Below the pieces are notes generated by a model. It did not search any database, was not told the DNA's origin, and saw nothing but the letters and a program-made list of their open reading frames with translations. A program made the translations under genes and the position numbers. Below, one piece after another: positions 43,515 to 53,345 of a DNA stretch of 64,000 bases. Within the stretch, counting starts at the first letter, position 1. Every line of letters begins with the position of its first letter. Location of the stretch: NCBI GenBank assembly GCA_036346375.1, contig CM070508.1, positions 18,978,852 through 19,042,851 of the forward strand, in the 5' to 3' direction. The DNA is from Guadua angustifolia (Eukaryota; Streptophyta; Magnoliopsida; Poales; Poaceae).

Positions 43515-44300
43515 TCAAAGTCGCAAGGCATCCGTCGACCTCTGGACTCCTTTTAGGTCGCTGATTGGTCCCATCTTCATGATCGCGGAGATCTTCTCGC
43601 GGTTGGCTTCGATGCCACGCTCGGAGATGATGAAGCCGAGTAGCTTTCCCTTGGGGACCCCGAAGACGCACTTCTCGGGGTTGAGCTTAATGTGAAACCG
43701 CCGGAGGTTCGCAAAAGTCTCCTCTAAGTCGGCGACGAGGTCGTCGGCCTTCCTAGTTTTAACGACGATGTCGTCGACGTACGCCTCGATGTTACGGCCT
43801 ATTTGGTCACTGAAGCACATTTGCATACATCGCTGGTATGTAGCACCCGCGTTCTTCAGACCAAACAGCATTGTTACGTAACAAAACGAGCCGAACGGAA
43901 TGATGAAAGACGTCGCGAACTGGTCGGACTCTTTCATTGCTATCTGGTGATAGCCCGAGTAGGCGTCCAGAAAGGACAGGGACTCGCACCCCGCAATGGA
44001 GTCGACGACTTGGTCGATGCGAGGCAATGGAAAAGGGTCCTTGGGACATGCCTTGTTCAGGCCCGTATAATCAACACACATTCTCCATTGCCCGGATTTC
44101 TTCTTTACAAGCACAGGGTTGGCTAGCCACTCGGGGTGGCGTACCTCTTTTATAAACCCTGCGGCCAGAAGCTTGACGATCTCCCCTCCTATGACCTTGC
44201 GCTTCTCCTCGTCGAAGCGGCGCAAGCGCTGGACGACTGGCCTTGAGCCGGGTCGGATGTTCAAGGAGTGCTCAGTGACCTCCCTCGGGATGCCTGGCAT
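43515..44300 (-). CDS. Reverse transcriptase domain of gypsy F
   Basis: A 261-codon open frame holds the full RT core: LANPVLVKKKSGQWRMCVDY, CPKDPFPLPRIDQVVDS, FLDAYSGYHQIAMKESD, FGLKNAGATYQRCM, the catalytic AYVDDIVVK, and KCVFGVPKGKLLGFIISERG. This is the best preserved coding block in the window, and its catalytic YVDD is intact. It copies the element RNA into DNA in the cytoplasmic particle. It is isolated from protease and RNase H by frameshifts. Confidence 0.93.
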   Translation of the reverse strand: MPGIPREVTEHSLNIRPGSRPVVQRLRRFDEEKRKVIGGEIVKLLAAGFIKEVRHPEWLANPVLVKKKSGQWRMCVDYTGLNKACPKDPFPLPRIDQVVDSIAGCESLSFLDAYSGYHQIAMKESDQFATSFIIPFGSFCYVTMLFGLKNAGATYQRCMQMCFSDQIGRNIEAYVDDIVVKTRKADDLVADLEETFANLRRFHIKLNPEKCVFGVPKGKLLGFIISERGIEANREKISAIMKMGPISDLKGVQRSTDALRL

Positions 44301-44599
44301 GTCAGAGGGCTTCCGTGCGAAGACATCCCGATTGGCGCGGAGGAAGTCGACGAGCGCGCCTTCCTATTTGGCGGGGAGCGTGGCTCCGACGCGCATGGTC
44401 TTGGCCAGGTTCTCGGGATCGACCACGACCTCCTTCGTATCCTCGGCGGACTTGAAGGATCCCGGCACCGACTTGTTGGAGTCGGGGGCGGACTTAGAGG
44501 TTTCCCTCCGGAGGCTCTCGAGCACGATGGACGCAATGAGTGTCGACACCGGCCGCAAGCTATGCGCGCCGCGATTGTAGGCGAAGCTGAAAGGATCTT

Positions 44600-45330
44600 G
44601 ACTACGGTGATAACTCCCCGCGGCCCTGGCATCTTCAGCTTAAGGTAGGTGTAGTTGGGGACCGCCATGAACTTGGCGTAGCATGGCCTTCCCATGATGG
44701 CGTGGTAGGAGCCAAGGAACCCCACAACCTCGAAGACCAGGGTCTCGGTGCGGAAGTTGTCCGAGCTCCCGAAGGTGACGGGCAGGTCGATCTGCCCGAG
44801 TGGGTAAGCCTGTTGGCCTGGGACGACGCCGTGGAAGGGCGCCTTGCTTGGTCGGAGACACGAGCGAGGGATCCCCATGGCGTCGAAAGTATCAACATAT
44901 AGGATGTTGAGACTACTGCCGCCGTCCATAAGCACCTTAGACAGGCGCTTTGTGCCCACAACGGGGGCCACAACCAGGGGATATATCCCCGGGTGCGGGA
45001 TGTGGTCGGGGTGGTCGGCCCGATCGAACGTGATCGGCGACTCCGACCACCGGAGGTACTTGGGCGCGGTGGGAGCCGCCGCGTGTACCTCGCGGAGGGC
45101 AAGCTTCTGCTGCAGTCTGTCAGCGTAGCTTGCCGGCCCGCTGAAAATCATGAGGTAGTCGTCGGGTTCAGGGAACTCAGCGTCCGCTCCCTTCTCCCCG
45201 GCATCAGGTGTCGGGTCCTGCTTCTTTCCTTTGCTCCGCGTGGGGGCTCCGGAAATGAAGCGCTTGGTCTCGCGATCCACTGTGCTTGTGCTGATGGGGT
45301 ACCGTGATGCGGACACCGGCCGTCCATCAC
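44600..45330 (-). pseudogene. Aspartic protease region of gypsy F
   Basis: The minus-strand frame reads GTKRLSKVLMDGGSSLNIL, YVDTFDAMGIPRS, YPLGQIDLPVTFGSSDNF, then LGSYHAIMGRPCYAKFMAVP. These are the retropepsin-like domain of grass gypsy elements, with DGGS at the active-site position. The surrounding 467-codon open frame is real only in this central part; its ends are in the wrong frame relative to gag and RT. Confidence 0.85.
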
Positions 45331-45365
45331 CGCTGAAGTGTTCGCCGCTTCTGCGCGTACTGCTG

Positions 45366-46031
45366 CTAGCGGTGGTCGGCGACCACGACCACGTGGCCTT
45401 CATGGCCCTGCTTCCCCTTCCGTTTCCGTTTGTCGGAGCGGTCGGAAGGGGCGCCGGCCTCGGCACCGGACTCGCGCTTATCCTTCCCTTTGTCGAAGAT
45501 GGCCCCCACGGCCTCCTCGCCGGAGGCGTGGGTGGTGGCGATGTCCAGGAGCTCTTTGGTGGTTCGGGGCTTGGCGCAGCCCAGTTTGTAAACCAGGGTT
45601 TTGGATGTGGTGCCATAGATGAACGCCCCGACGACATCGGCGTCGCATATATCTGGGAGCTCATTGCATTGCTGGGAGAAGCACCGGATGTAGTCCCGGA
45701 GCATCTCCCCTGGCTGCTGTTTGCAGCCTTTCAAGTCCCAGGAGTTTCCAGGGCGCTTGTAAGTGCCCTAGAAGTTGCCGACGAAGAGGTTCTTCAGGTC
45801 GCCCCAACTCCTGATGGTGTTTGTGGGCAGGTACTCAAGCCAGGCTCGAGCTGGGTCCGCGAGATAAATGGGGAGGTACTGAATGATAAAGAGATCATCA
45901 GTAGCTCCCGACCCAAGATGCAAGCGATAATCTTCTAGCAGAGACATCGGGTTTGTCGCCCTGATGTACTTAGCGATGTTGATGGCCTGCTGAACAAGGC
46001 AGGAAATCAGCGTGGCGAATCTCTCCGCCAA
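45366..46031 (-). pseudogene. Gag core of gypsy F
   Basis: The minus strand reads YLADPARAWLEYLPTNTI, SWGDLKNLFVGNF, a TAG stop at 45770-45768, then in the same frame GTYKRPGNSWDLKGCKQQPG, MLRDYIRCFSQQCNELPDI and KTLVYKLGCAKPRTTKELLD. This matches the Retrotrans_gag core followed by a basic tail (KRKRKGKQGHEGH). The stop probably replaced CAG (Q). No clear CCHC knuckle is seen in the tail. Confidence 0.85.
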
Positions 46032-47177
46032 ACGCCCGAGGCCGGCGGGGGGGGCAGGGCATGCCAGCCACGGCCATTGCCGACAATCCGCGATCGGGCC
46101 GCCTCATCGATCATCCTCCTACGCGCCTCGATGGTGTCGCGGACGTCGCGACTGTCTCCCAGGCGTCGGCGCACCGGAGTGCGCGAGGCCTGGGGCCGCT
46201 CAAGGAGCGACGCCGTCTTTGCTGGACCTCGCTGGTCCCGCGGAGTGGCACGACATGGGTGGCTTGAGGAGGCCCCCGAGTGATGGGAGCCGGAAGCTTG
46301 GGCGTGATGCATGGCAGCACGCTCCACCAACCCCCGGAGGTTCTGGTACTTGAGCTTAGCCTCCGGGTCCTCTGGCTTGGGAATGCCACGAAGCAGTATC
46401 GCTGCTGCGGTGATATTTTGGCTGGCGTGGGGGAAGAACGGGAGACCTTCGGATTCCTCGGCAAGCTGGCGTTGAACCTCACACGCGCGCGCGCACGCGC
46501 CAGGCACGTATGAGGGCTCAGGCTGGCGCCGCCCTAGGTCGGTCTGGAGCTCATCCAGCTGGGCCTTTTGAGCCTCCAGTTGCTTTCATGGCGCTATTGG
46601 AGCTCGGTCGAGCTCGAGGTCTGCTCCGCCGCTGCGTCGCCGCTGGCCGCCAGCGGCGGTTGTCGGGGAGTTCTGGGAGTTCCGAAAGTCGCTGTTTCGC
46701 CATGTTGCACTCGCGAGAGCACAACGTGTCGGGAATACATGTCGCGTCGGAACTAGAGTCGCTGCTGGAGGAGACCTCCAACAGTTTGTGGACGGAGGCT
46801 GGCGCGTAGCTAGCCACCACTACGAGCCGTGAGCTTGCGGGGGGCGCTATTGCCGTCGACGCAAGCCCACGGATGCCGCCACTAGGAGTGGCGCAGTGCT
46901 GAACGGGTTCTGGTGTCGAGGTCCGCGCAGGGGCCCCAAGCCGAAGGTCGCCAAAGATGTCGGCGATGGAGTCCAGGCTCCTGGAGGGAGCCTGGGCCTG
47001 GAGGGTGGCGGGGACGAGCATGAGCTCACCCGCCGGAGTGGCGACGAAATTGAGGGAGCCGAAGCGGATCCGACCCCTTGACGCAGACGCACCGTCATTG
47101 GTGAGGAAAGCCATCAAGGAGGCAAGCGGGAATCCGGAGATGATAATGACGTACGGAGCCCCTACCTGGCGCGCCAA
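46007..47177 (-). pseudogene. Gag N-terminal region of gypsy F
   Basis: Two minus-strand frames (46551-47177 and 46007-46507) lie between the primer-binding site and the gag core. They contain LASLMAFLTNDG, DSIADIFGDLRLGAP and NIAAAIL-like helical pieces; most of the sequence is low-complexity. Different frames imply frameshifts. By position they form the leader and N-terminal part of gag. Confidence 0.6.
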
Positions 47178-47178
47178 C
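47163..47178 (-). other. Primer-binding site of gypsy F
   Basis: The minus strand, directly after the LTR end CCAACA, reads GTTGGCGCGCCAGGTAG, the standard primer-site position for this group. It differs from the site of gypsy C, so the two belong to different families. Confidence 0.75.
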
Positions 47179-48288
47179 TGTTGGTGTTTTGTATGACCAG
47201 CAAGTGAATTTGTAGGTGTAGGGGGTCGCGCGTTCCCTCTCCTTGAATGGTTAGACGCAGGGAGTCCAAGATTTATACTGGTTCGGACCGAATATCCCTA
47301 CGTCCAGTTCGCAGTGGTGGCGTTTGTATTGCTATAGAGGTGCAGCAGGTCGCACGGGGTTACAAGCGAGGGCTCAAGACAGGCCTTGAGCGCCCGTCCG
47401 AGTGAGAGGAGCGAGAGGTCGGAGGCTCGGGAGCTAGGAGCATTCGCCTGAGTTTGATGATGGACTCAATAGCAAAATGTGGGTTGGTTATCAGCTGGAG
47501 AGAGCTGCCCTTCCCGGAGGGCCCTGCCTCCCTTTATATAGACGGAGGGCGCAGGTTACACGGGAGTTTAGGAAAAGGGTGAGGTATCTGGCGTCCGGAG
47601 TCCGGTCTTGACCTTAGTGGTGACAGTTCTGTTTGCCCCACGTCGGGTCAGTAGACACAATGGATAGTGCTCCGTTGGGAAGGTGCGCGCCTGCCCTCTG
47701 GGCCTGTTAGACGGAGACGGTGCGAAGAGACAGGTGCTTGACTCGGGTGGCCCGCTGATCGCCTAGGGAAGGAACCTCCTATCCCATCATAGCCATCATG
47801 TCTGTGGGGCAGGCGGCCAGCTTCCCGTCGTCTGCCGACGTGGCGAGGTCGCTGGGTCGAAGCTCGTTGGGGCTCTGCCGAGGCCAGTCGAACTGCGGAG
47901 GCGTCGGGCTCGGGTGCAGGTCGGAGCTGCATGGAGGCGCGGACCCGGTCAGGTCGAGCTCATGGAGGTGCCGGACCGGTCGGGTCTGAACTCTTGGGGC
48001 ACCGGACCGAACTGGTCGGAGTCTTCTCGGTGGGCTGGATTGAGGCCGGAGTTCTTTCGGGACCCGCCGAAGCATTCGGTTGAGGTTGGGCCCAGGATGG
48101 CCTATTGGGAATTCCGGCCAACGTTTGTCGATAATCCCATCTACGAGGGACGGCGACTTGGGCAGCGCTTCCTTCGATGCTCTGCGTCATTGTCGACCGC
48201 GTCGCCATGTCCGAATGGCAAAGAGAGAAGCGATCTTGAAATAGATGTATGCTTTGTTGTGGGGTACCCCTGGTACGAGTATTCGTCA
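47179..48288 (-). repeat. 5' LTR of gypsy F
   Basis: Partner of 36577-37687. It opens TGTTGGTGTTTTGTATGACC and ends TACGAGTATTCGTCA, followed by the ACACC duplication. Confidence 0.92.
47533..47540 (-). promoter_or_regulatory. TATA-like box in 5' LTR of gypsy F
   Basis: The minus strand reads TCTATATAAAGGGAGG, a good TATA box oriented towards gag-pol about 350 bp from the internal end of the LTR. Confidence 0.6.
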
Positions 48289-48327
48289 ACACCACTCATG
48301 AAAACCAACTTATGCAACCCCTTGTCC
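48289..48327 (-). pseudogene. TDBD-gene exon, upstream half (split by gypsy F)
   Basis: After an acceptor ATATCAGATAG the minus strand reads DKGLHKLVFMS, then the insertion. The K before D is completed by the preceding exon (AA plus G). It continues in frame at 36576. Confidence 0.78.
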
Positions 48328-48418
48328 CTATCTGATATAAAACAGAAAGAGAGCATATCAATAAAATGTGGAAAACTCGAGGAGAAAGGAAGCTAAATCT
48401 TAAATCAACCGCACCTAC

Positions 48419-48517
48419 TTTCTTGTAAGCCTTGATGCACTTGCAGTCTTCGCTCCTATGGATGCATCTTTAGATCCCCTAGCAGATGAAGTAGGGCTCC
48501 GTCAAATTTTTGGTGAC
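48419..48517 (-). pseudogene. TDBD-gene exon, linker before the TDBD
   Basis: From the acceptor TTGTTTAG the minus strand reads SPKI, an in-frame TGA (48504-48502), then RSPTSSARGSKDAS, then SRLTRK with donor AAA|GTAGGT. The serine/arginine-rich linker ending LTRK just before DKGLHKLVF fits this protein family. TGA is one transition from CGA, so it looks like a nonsense mutation. Confidence 0.65.
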
Positions 48518-48820
48518 CTAAACAACAATAGGGCAAGGGACCAATGGTTTAGCGAGACAGCACATAACAGTAGAGACATATCTCTATATGAAAATTTTCT
48601 GACACCAACAAAAACTGGAATGACCACAGCATGGCTAGATGCATATTACTCCAGAGATACCTGGTACTATCCTGAGCTCCTTGGACTCAAGATATGAATC
48701 GCATAGCTAAGCAAATTTCAGTAGCAAGAGTTTCGAATGAACTGAAATATAAAATACTAATCAAAATTAGAGCATTAAATGAAACAAAGCTTGATGCAAA
48801 TGGGAGCAAAAACAACTCAC

Positions 48821-49028
48821 TTTTGCAAGTTTGGTGGTGAACATACTCTTCCGAGGTCTTTGGGCCTATTATGTTCTATCGCAGATTCTAACATGTCAAA
48901 GGAAGCATTTGCGCATGCCCTCAATATATTATGCAGATTATTTCCATTTTCTAGGAAAATGTAATTGGATGGGTGCTCTTTAGTACTCCTGGCATGCACC
49001 TCAAAATAATAAGGTGAAACAACATGCA
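48821..49028 (-). pseudogene. TDBD-gene exon (first TDBD-like region)
   Basis: The minus strand reads VVSPYYFEVHARSTKEHPSN, then YIFLENGNNLHNILRACANA, then MLESAIE, with donor AAA|GTGAGT at 48820. YFEVHA and NYIFLENGNNL are characteristic of the first TDBD-like region in IDM1-type PHD-finger proteins. The expected AG acceptor is not intact (GCATG precedes VVSP), suggesting a splice-site lesion. Confidence 0.72.
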
Positions 49029-49101
49029 ACACATGGTAGATTGGTTGGATTTTGTTAGTTTGCATGCCAAATTGGTGTTATTGTAGAAGGGAGGAACTAA
49101 C

Positions 49102-49173
49102 GTTTCAGCCTTTGCATGAAGAACAAGTGCATAATATGCTGATACGTTTGATGACTCCACGAAGTATGGCACG
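49102..49173 (-). pseudogene. TDBD-gene short exon
   Basis: Acceptor TTATTTCAG, then ILRGVIKRISILCTCSSCKG, then an in-frame TGA (49107-49105) and donor GTTAGT. The LRGVIKR..ILC.CSSCKG pattern is typical between the SLKELLATGLL motif and the YYFEVHAG motif in this family. The stop again fits CGA to TGA. Confidence 0.72.
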
Positions 49174-49530
49174 CTGAAATAAGACCAGAAACACATTCCT
49201 AGTCAAAATTACAGCACTACGCGGCAATTTTACTACACGGTATAATTAGGTAACCAAATCAAAAGAGGCTGATACAGTAGTAATAAAACGATTCTTCTTT
49301 TATGGTTGAAGAGAATTATATACGAATGTGATGCTCAATTTTGTACAGCCCGCTCCAACATTCCATTTCTTTTTCTTTAACTAAAATGCAGGTGGCGTCC
49401 GAACTGTATCGAATCCTACCCTAAGAAGTATATGTGCCTTAAAAAAATGTCCAGTATCATAATTTATTTCACTTGCTGTGCCTGATTTATGAAGAAGGTA
49501 TAGAAGGGAGGGAGACAAGCACCGCAGTAC

Positions 49531-49978
49531 CTTTCCTTTTCTCATGATGTACCTGACGGGCTAGCCTTTGAGCAAGCCCGTGGCGAGGAGCTCCTTAAGG
49601 CTCTTGGGGATCTTATTATTTAAGGAGATCTTCATGGACATCTTGAGCTCCATGTTCTTGTTGCTGCTAGGGGAAGCTGAAGAAGAATTGCTAGCGTTGT
49701 TGGTACCTGAACGGTCATCGGCGGTGGTGGCAGCTCGCCCCTTTTGGTCGTTGAGCAGTAGTGACCTCGTGAAGCGCCACCGCATTATCCCAACTCCTCC
49801 TCTAGGCTGGTGTCGGTCCTTCTCCTGCTCCTCCTGTTTGGGTTTGAGCTTGCGCTTGAGTTGAGGAGTCGGAGGGAGCTTGAGAAGCATGGAGCGCGTG
49901 ATCCTCTTGGGTGATGACTGGGGCGGGATGAAGAATTCCTCCTCCTCGATCTTGAGCTCGCGCCGTTCCCACCTAGAC
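49531..49978 (-). pseudogene. TDBD/PHD-finger/acetyltransferase (IDM1-like) gene, N-terminal exon
   Basis: Acceptor CTCTAATAG, then SRWERRELKIEEEEFFIPP, SPKRITRSMLLKLPPTPQ, a K/Q-rich stretch, an S/N-rich stretch, and LKMSMKISLNNKIPKSLKEL followed by LATGLLKG. An in-frame TAG (49563-49561) replaces what would be CAG. PVRYIMRKGK and donor GTACTG follow. SLKELLATGLLxGxPVRYI is the start of the TDBD-type module. Full-length relatives continue through a second TDBD, PHD fingers and a GNAT acetyltransferase acting in chromatin regulation; those parts are not found here. With three nonsense codons plus element F, this is a pseudogene. Confidence 0.75.
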
Positions 49979-50663
49979 CTATTAGAGTGAAGGAAGTTGC
50001 AAGGGTTCCGTGGTCATGGATTAGGGATGCTTGTTGGGGAGAGAACAGGATAAGACAAGGCTGATCTAAGGCGGCCAGGGCTCGCTCCATGGCGCGGCAA
50101 GCTCGAGGGCTCCGCCGAGCGATCGAGGCCCGATCTCGTGGCCCTGCAAGCGGAGGAGGAGCGGCGGAGGAGATGGAAGGGGGGAGGAGCGGCAACGCGG
50201 CACGACTGAGGAGATTGGGATTCTTCGTCTGACCAAAGTGAGAGCGAGCGAGAGGCGGCACCATCTGCGTGAGCTTAGCAGTGAGGGAGACGCGAATGCC
50301 CCGCTAGGGTTTTGGTCCAGGCGTGGGAGGATCAATCTGGGCCGTTCGCTGAGATCCGCGCGATCCGGTGGTGGCGCAAGATCCGGGAGCGTAGGATTCC
50401 GATCGGACAGTCGCGACGCGAGATATGTACGGGGCACGCTAGGAGGCCGGGGATTCTTCCACGCTTAATAGATAAGATATTCTTATACAGAGTAGTTATT
50501 ATTCGTTGGAGTAAGACTATTCTACTCTGTGCCCTTTGGGTCTTCTCTCCATCTCTCACCTGAGTCTTCTCTCCTACACCCAGACGCACTCACGAATTGC
50601 ACAACTGGCTAGTCGACCCGAGCCATGTGCCTCCTGAAACGCGCCTGCCATGCAATTCGTTAG
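49979..50663 (-). other. Probable 5' region of the TDBD gene
   Basis: GC-rich sequence with overlapping minus-strand frames (49785-50264 and 50066-50437), of which MERALAALDQPCLILFSPQQ is a possible start. None has a recognisable domain. It is likely leader or first exon plus promoter. GC content drops sharply beyond 50470. Confidence 0.4.
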
Positions 50664-51440
50664 AGCAAGCCTAACCCATCCCCTAAACCTCCCCTATCTT
50701 AAATTATAAGGAGAATTAAAAAAATATGAGCTCCAACCTAACCCTTATAAGAGCAACTCCAACCCAAACCCTTATATTTCCCCCCTAAATCACTCATTTA
50801 GGGGTGGTGTAAAAATTAGGGAGAGAATTGAAAAAGCATTTTCCCAATTTTTCAAAATTAGGGCACCCTATATCAAATTTGTCTCCAACCCACACTCCCT
50901 ATTACTTACCCTTATTATTTATCTAAACATTATTATTACTTTGCACCCATAAATTATTTACTAAAAATAGAAATAATGAATAAAAAATGTTCAAGAAAAT
51001 AGTAGGGGGGAAGGAGAAAGCCCCTAGATGTAGGGGTGAGAAGAGGTCTCCCTAAAATAGGGGTTTCTTATAAGGGTTGGGTTGGAGCTCATATTTTTCT
51101 AATTTTTCTTATAATTTAGGATAGGGGAAGGTTTAGGGGGGTGGGTTGGGTTTGCCCTAAGGAACCTTTATTCTAGAGAGACCCCTTCTCACCCCTATAT
51201 CTAGAGGCTTTCTCCTTCCCCCCTACTATTTTCTTCAATATTTTTTTATTCGTTATTTCTATTTTTAGTAAATAATTCATGGGTGCAAAGTAATAATAAT
51301 ATTTAGATAAATAATAAGGGTGAGTAATAGGGAGTGTGGTTTAGAGACAAATTTGATATAGGGTGCCTCTAATTTCTACACCACCCCTAAATGAGTGATT
51401 TAGGGGAAAATATAAGGGTTTGGATTGGAGTTGCTCTTAG
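50664..51440. repeat. Foldback, MITE-like inverted repeats
   Basis: The left arm (50752-51055, from AGAGCAACTCCAACCCAAAC) is inverted at about 51168-51438 (ending TTTGGATTGGAGTTGCTCT). A second, offset pair is 50664-50750 (AGAGCAAGCCTAACCCATCC) against 51075-51159 (GGTGGGTTGGGTTTGCCCT). The interleaved arms suggest two related foldback elements, one inserted into or rearranged with the other. No coding potential. Confidence 0.75.
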
Positions 51441-52240
51441 TTCGTGCTCCCTGTCACAACAGAAAAACACTTCCAAAAAATTATAAAATAAAATAAAATC
51501 CAGAGCGATTCAGATACTGTGCTACACGTCTACATGTTCATGTAAATTAAGTATCAATACACTAGTGCATGCATGTTCTGTTAACTTAATGCTTAAACGA
51601 GATGCATTTATAAACGTTCAGTGGCAAATCATCTCCGGTCCTTGTGACGTTACCAATACAGGTATTTTACATACACCATCTCATTCAAAATGTTGGCACC
51701 TTTAGTTGATATCCATTATGTAAGTGTAGTAGAACATATACAACCAGAAATACTGCAATTTATTTGTTCATTTACTGCACTTTTATTAATCGTTTACCAT
51801 CATCCGTTTACTGCACTTTTATTGATTGTATACTCCACTTTTTTAGTACGGACGAGAAAAAATGGGTTGAGTGTAAACTTTGAAGGATGATATTTTGCGG
51901 CACAATTATCTAATTTGCTACCGGTTTCCATAGTTTTGTTCATAAGATATAGCTTGCTAAAATGAGAACCATGATGCCTATGTTTTGACTTCATAATTAT
52001 TCCAATACTACAAAATAAGCGTCAAAAATACTGCGCTTTGGGTGGGAAAATGCTGCAAATTCTGAGCTCGGAAGGGTGCGTGCAAACAGATTCATAGGAG
52101 TGCTTTGACCGTGCTTAGTGGTGGGTTTTGACCCAAGGAAAAGGTAGGAAGTAGAATATCTATTCTACACCAATGGAGTAGAATAGCAAATACTATTGTT
52201 TATTGTTAATATTCTGTTGTCTTTCTTTCTTCTTTTGTAG
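51441..52240. other. AT-rich intergenic DNA
   Basis: No supported gene. There is a direct repeat TTTACTGCACTTTTATT(A/G)AT near 51770 and 51808. A small hairpin with TAGAATATCTATTCTA lies near 52154. Confidence 0.5.
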
Positions 52241-52604
52241 TGGTTCGATTTTCTGGCCTTAGGTGGAGAGGATGGATTCATTCTGTTCTGGGCATATCAA
52301 GGAACAAACGCTCCTATTTCAAGTTTTCATGTCAGAGAAGCTCTTTTATTACAAAAGGCGTCTTCCTCCTCTTACTACACCTTTGCTCTCAAAGGAATAC
52401 CAGCAGATGACTGATGTTTTCAGCAAAAAGATAGACACAGTCGTGGCAGAAAGTGTTTCATTGCTTGCACAAGTGGGAAAGGCTAAATCCTTCGCAGCAG
52501 GGGGCCTAAAGAAACTTCAAAGTGGTGACAACATGTCCCAGGAGGAAATGAAATATTATCTAGAAAAAATCATTGAATCACTTACTACTGTTGATGGTGA
52601 GTGA
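52241..52604 (+). CDS. Unrecognised coding exon (possible gene fragment)
   Basis: It follows a good acceptor (TTTCTTCTTTTGTAG at 52240) and ends at a possible donor (GATG|GTGAGT near 52597) or a stop at 52602. The frame from 52263 reads LLSKEYQQMTDVFSKKIDTV, VAESVSLLAQVGKAK, LKKLQSGDNMSQEEMKYYLE: helical and non-repetitive, which looks like real protein. A second frame at its start (FLALGGEDGFILFWAY) is also open. No domain is recognised. No partner exons are visible nearby on this strand. Confidence 0.45.
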
Positions 52605-52870
52605 GTTTGTGACTTGACTGTTGATGATGAGTGAGTTTGTGACTTGATTGGAACATTGCTTAGGCAAATATTGGAAATGTGTCTCGTTGAATGAGTTATC
52701 GGCAGCTGACATTAACTTTTTCCTTTCGCCTTTTTCCTTTTGATGGGGATTCATTGATGATGAGTTTGTGATTTGATTGGAACACTAATTATGCAAATAT
52801 TGGAAATGTGTCTCGTTGAAAGAGTTATCGGCAGCTGACATTCCTTTTGCTTTTTCCTTTTGATAGCAAC
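52600..52870. repeat. Tandem duplication, about 130 bp unit
   Basis: GATGAGTGAGTTTGTGACTTGATTGGAACA...GAGTTATCGGCAGCTGACATT...TTTTCCTTTTGAT occurs from about 52625 and again from about 52757. A shorter first repeat of GGTGAGTGAGTTTGTGACTTG lies at 52596. It begins exactly at the exon's donor. Confidence 0.88.
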
Positions 52871-53345
52871 AGTTCAAATGGCACAAGTTGCAGTGTACCT
52901 GAGCATTCAAATCTGAACAATTGAATCTTCACAAAATGATATGACAGTAAGTCACAGGATACAAGCAATACGACATCAGGAACTAGCAATATATAGCATG
53001 CAGATGGCTCAAACAGGCAGCAAGGTTCGGAGGTCCTCGGACAATCCTACTGGAATGGTTTCAGCTATAGCAATGCTCAATTTTTTTACCTCATGAGTAC
53101 ACACCTTTATCATACAAAATCATCTCTTGAATAAATACGACCCAAACGAAAACCAACAAAAAAATCTCTATGGCTAACATATTAATCCAACAGTGTACAG
53201 ATACTGTCACGACGATCACCATAGGTGCTTGCTGAGCTTGGGTACCCGACCCGCGTACCAGACAGCAAACAAGCATTTTGTGACTTCGCTGTGTACAGAT
53301 TTTGGGTCAGGCACGAGGACTCCTCAATCACCATTTTCCTGATGG
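52871..53345. other. Intergenic or 3' untranslated region
   Basis: No independent gene seen. It follows the stop of the minus-strand gene below, and 53182-53345 may be its 3' untranslated region. Confidence 0.4.

Larger units (their letters stand above)
36577..48288 (-). mobile_element. Ty3/gypsy LTR retrotransposon F (Tat-like), 11.7 kb
   Basis: LTRs 36577-37687 and 47179-48288 open TGT(C/T)GGTGTTT and close GAGTATTCGTCA. The TSD ACACC is exact (36572-36576 and 48289-48293). A primer-site-like TTGGCGCGCCAGG abuts the 5' (right) LTR, and a polypurine-like GGGGGCTCC abuts the 3' LTR. Minus-strand gag, protease, RT, two RNase H domains and integrase are in gypsy order. The dual RNase H and an antisense ORF between integrase and 3' LTR point to the Tat lineage. 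At least one stop and several frameshifts make it defective. It splits an exon of the TDBD gene. Confidence 0.95.

Noticed and set aside
45231..45938. 235-codon plus-strand ORF
   Set aside because: It is the reverse-strand shadow of the gag-protease region of gypsy F, where the minus-strand frames match known domains.
49785..50437. Overlapping minus-strand ORFs of 159 and 123 codons as separate genes
   Set aside because: They cover the leader and intron of the TDBD pseudogene in frames that disagree with the motif-bearing exon at 49531-49978.
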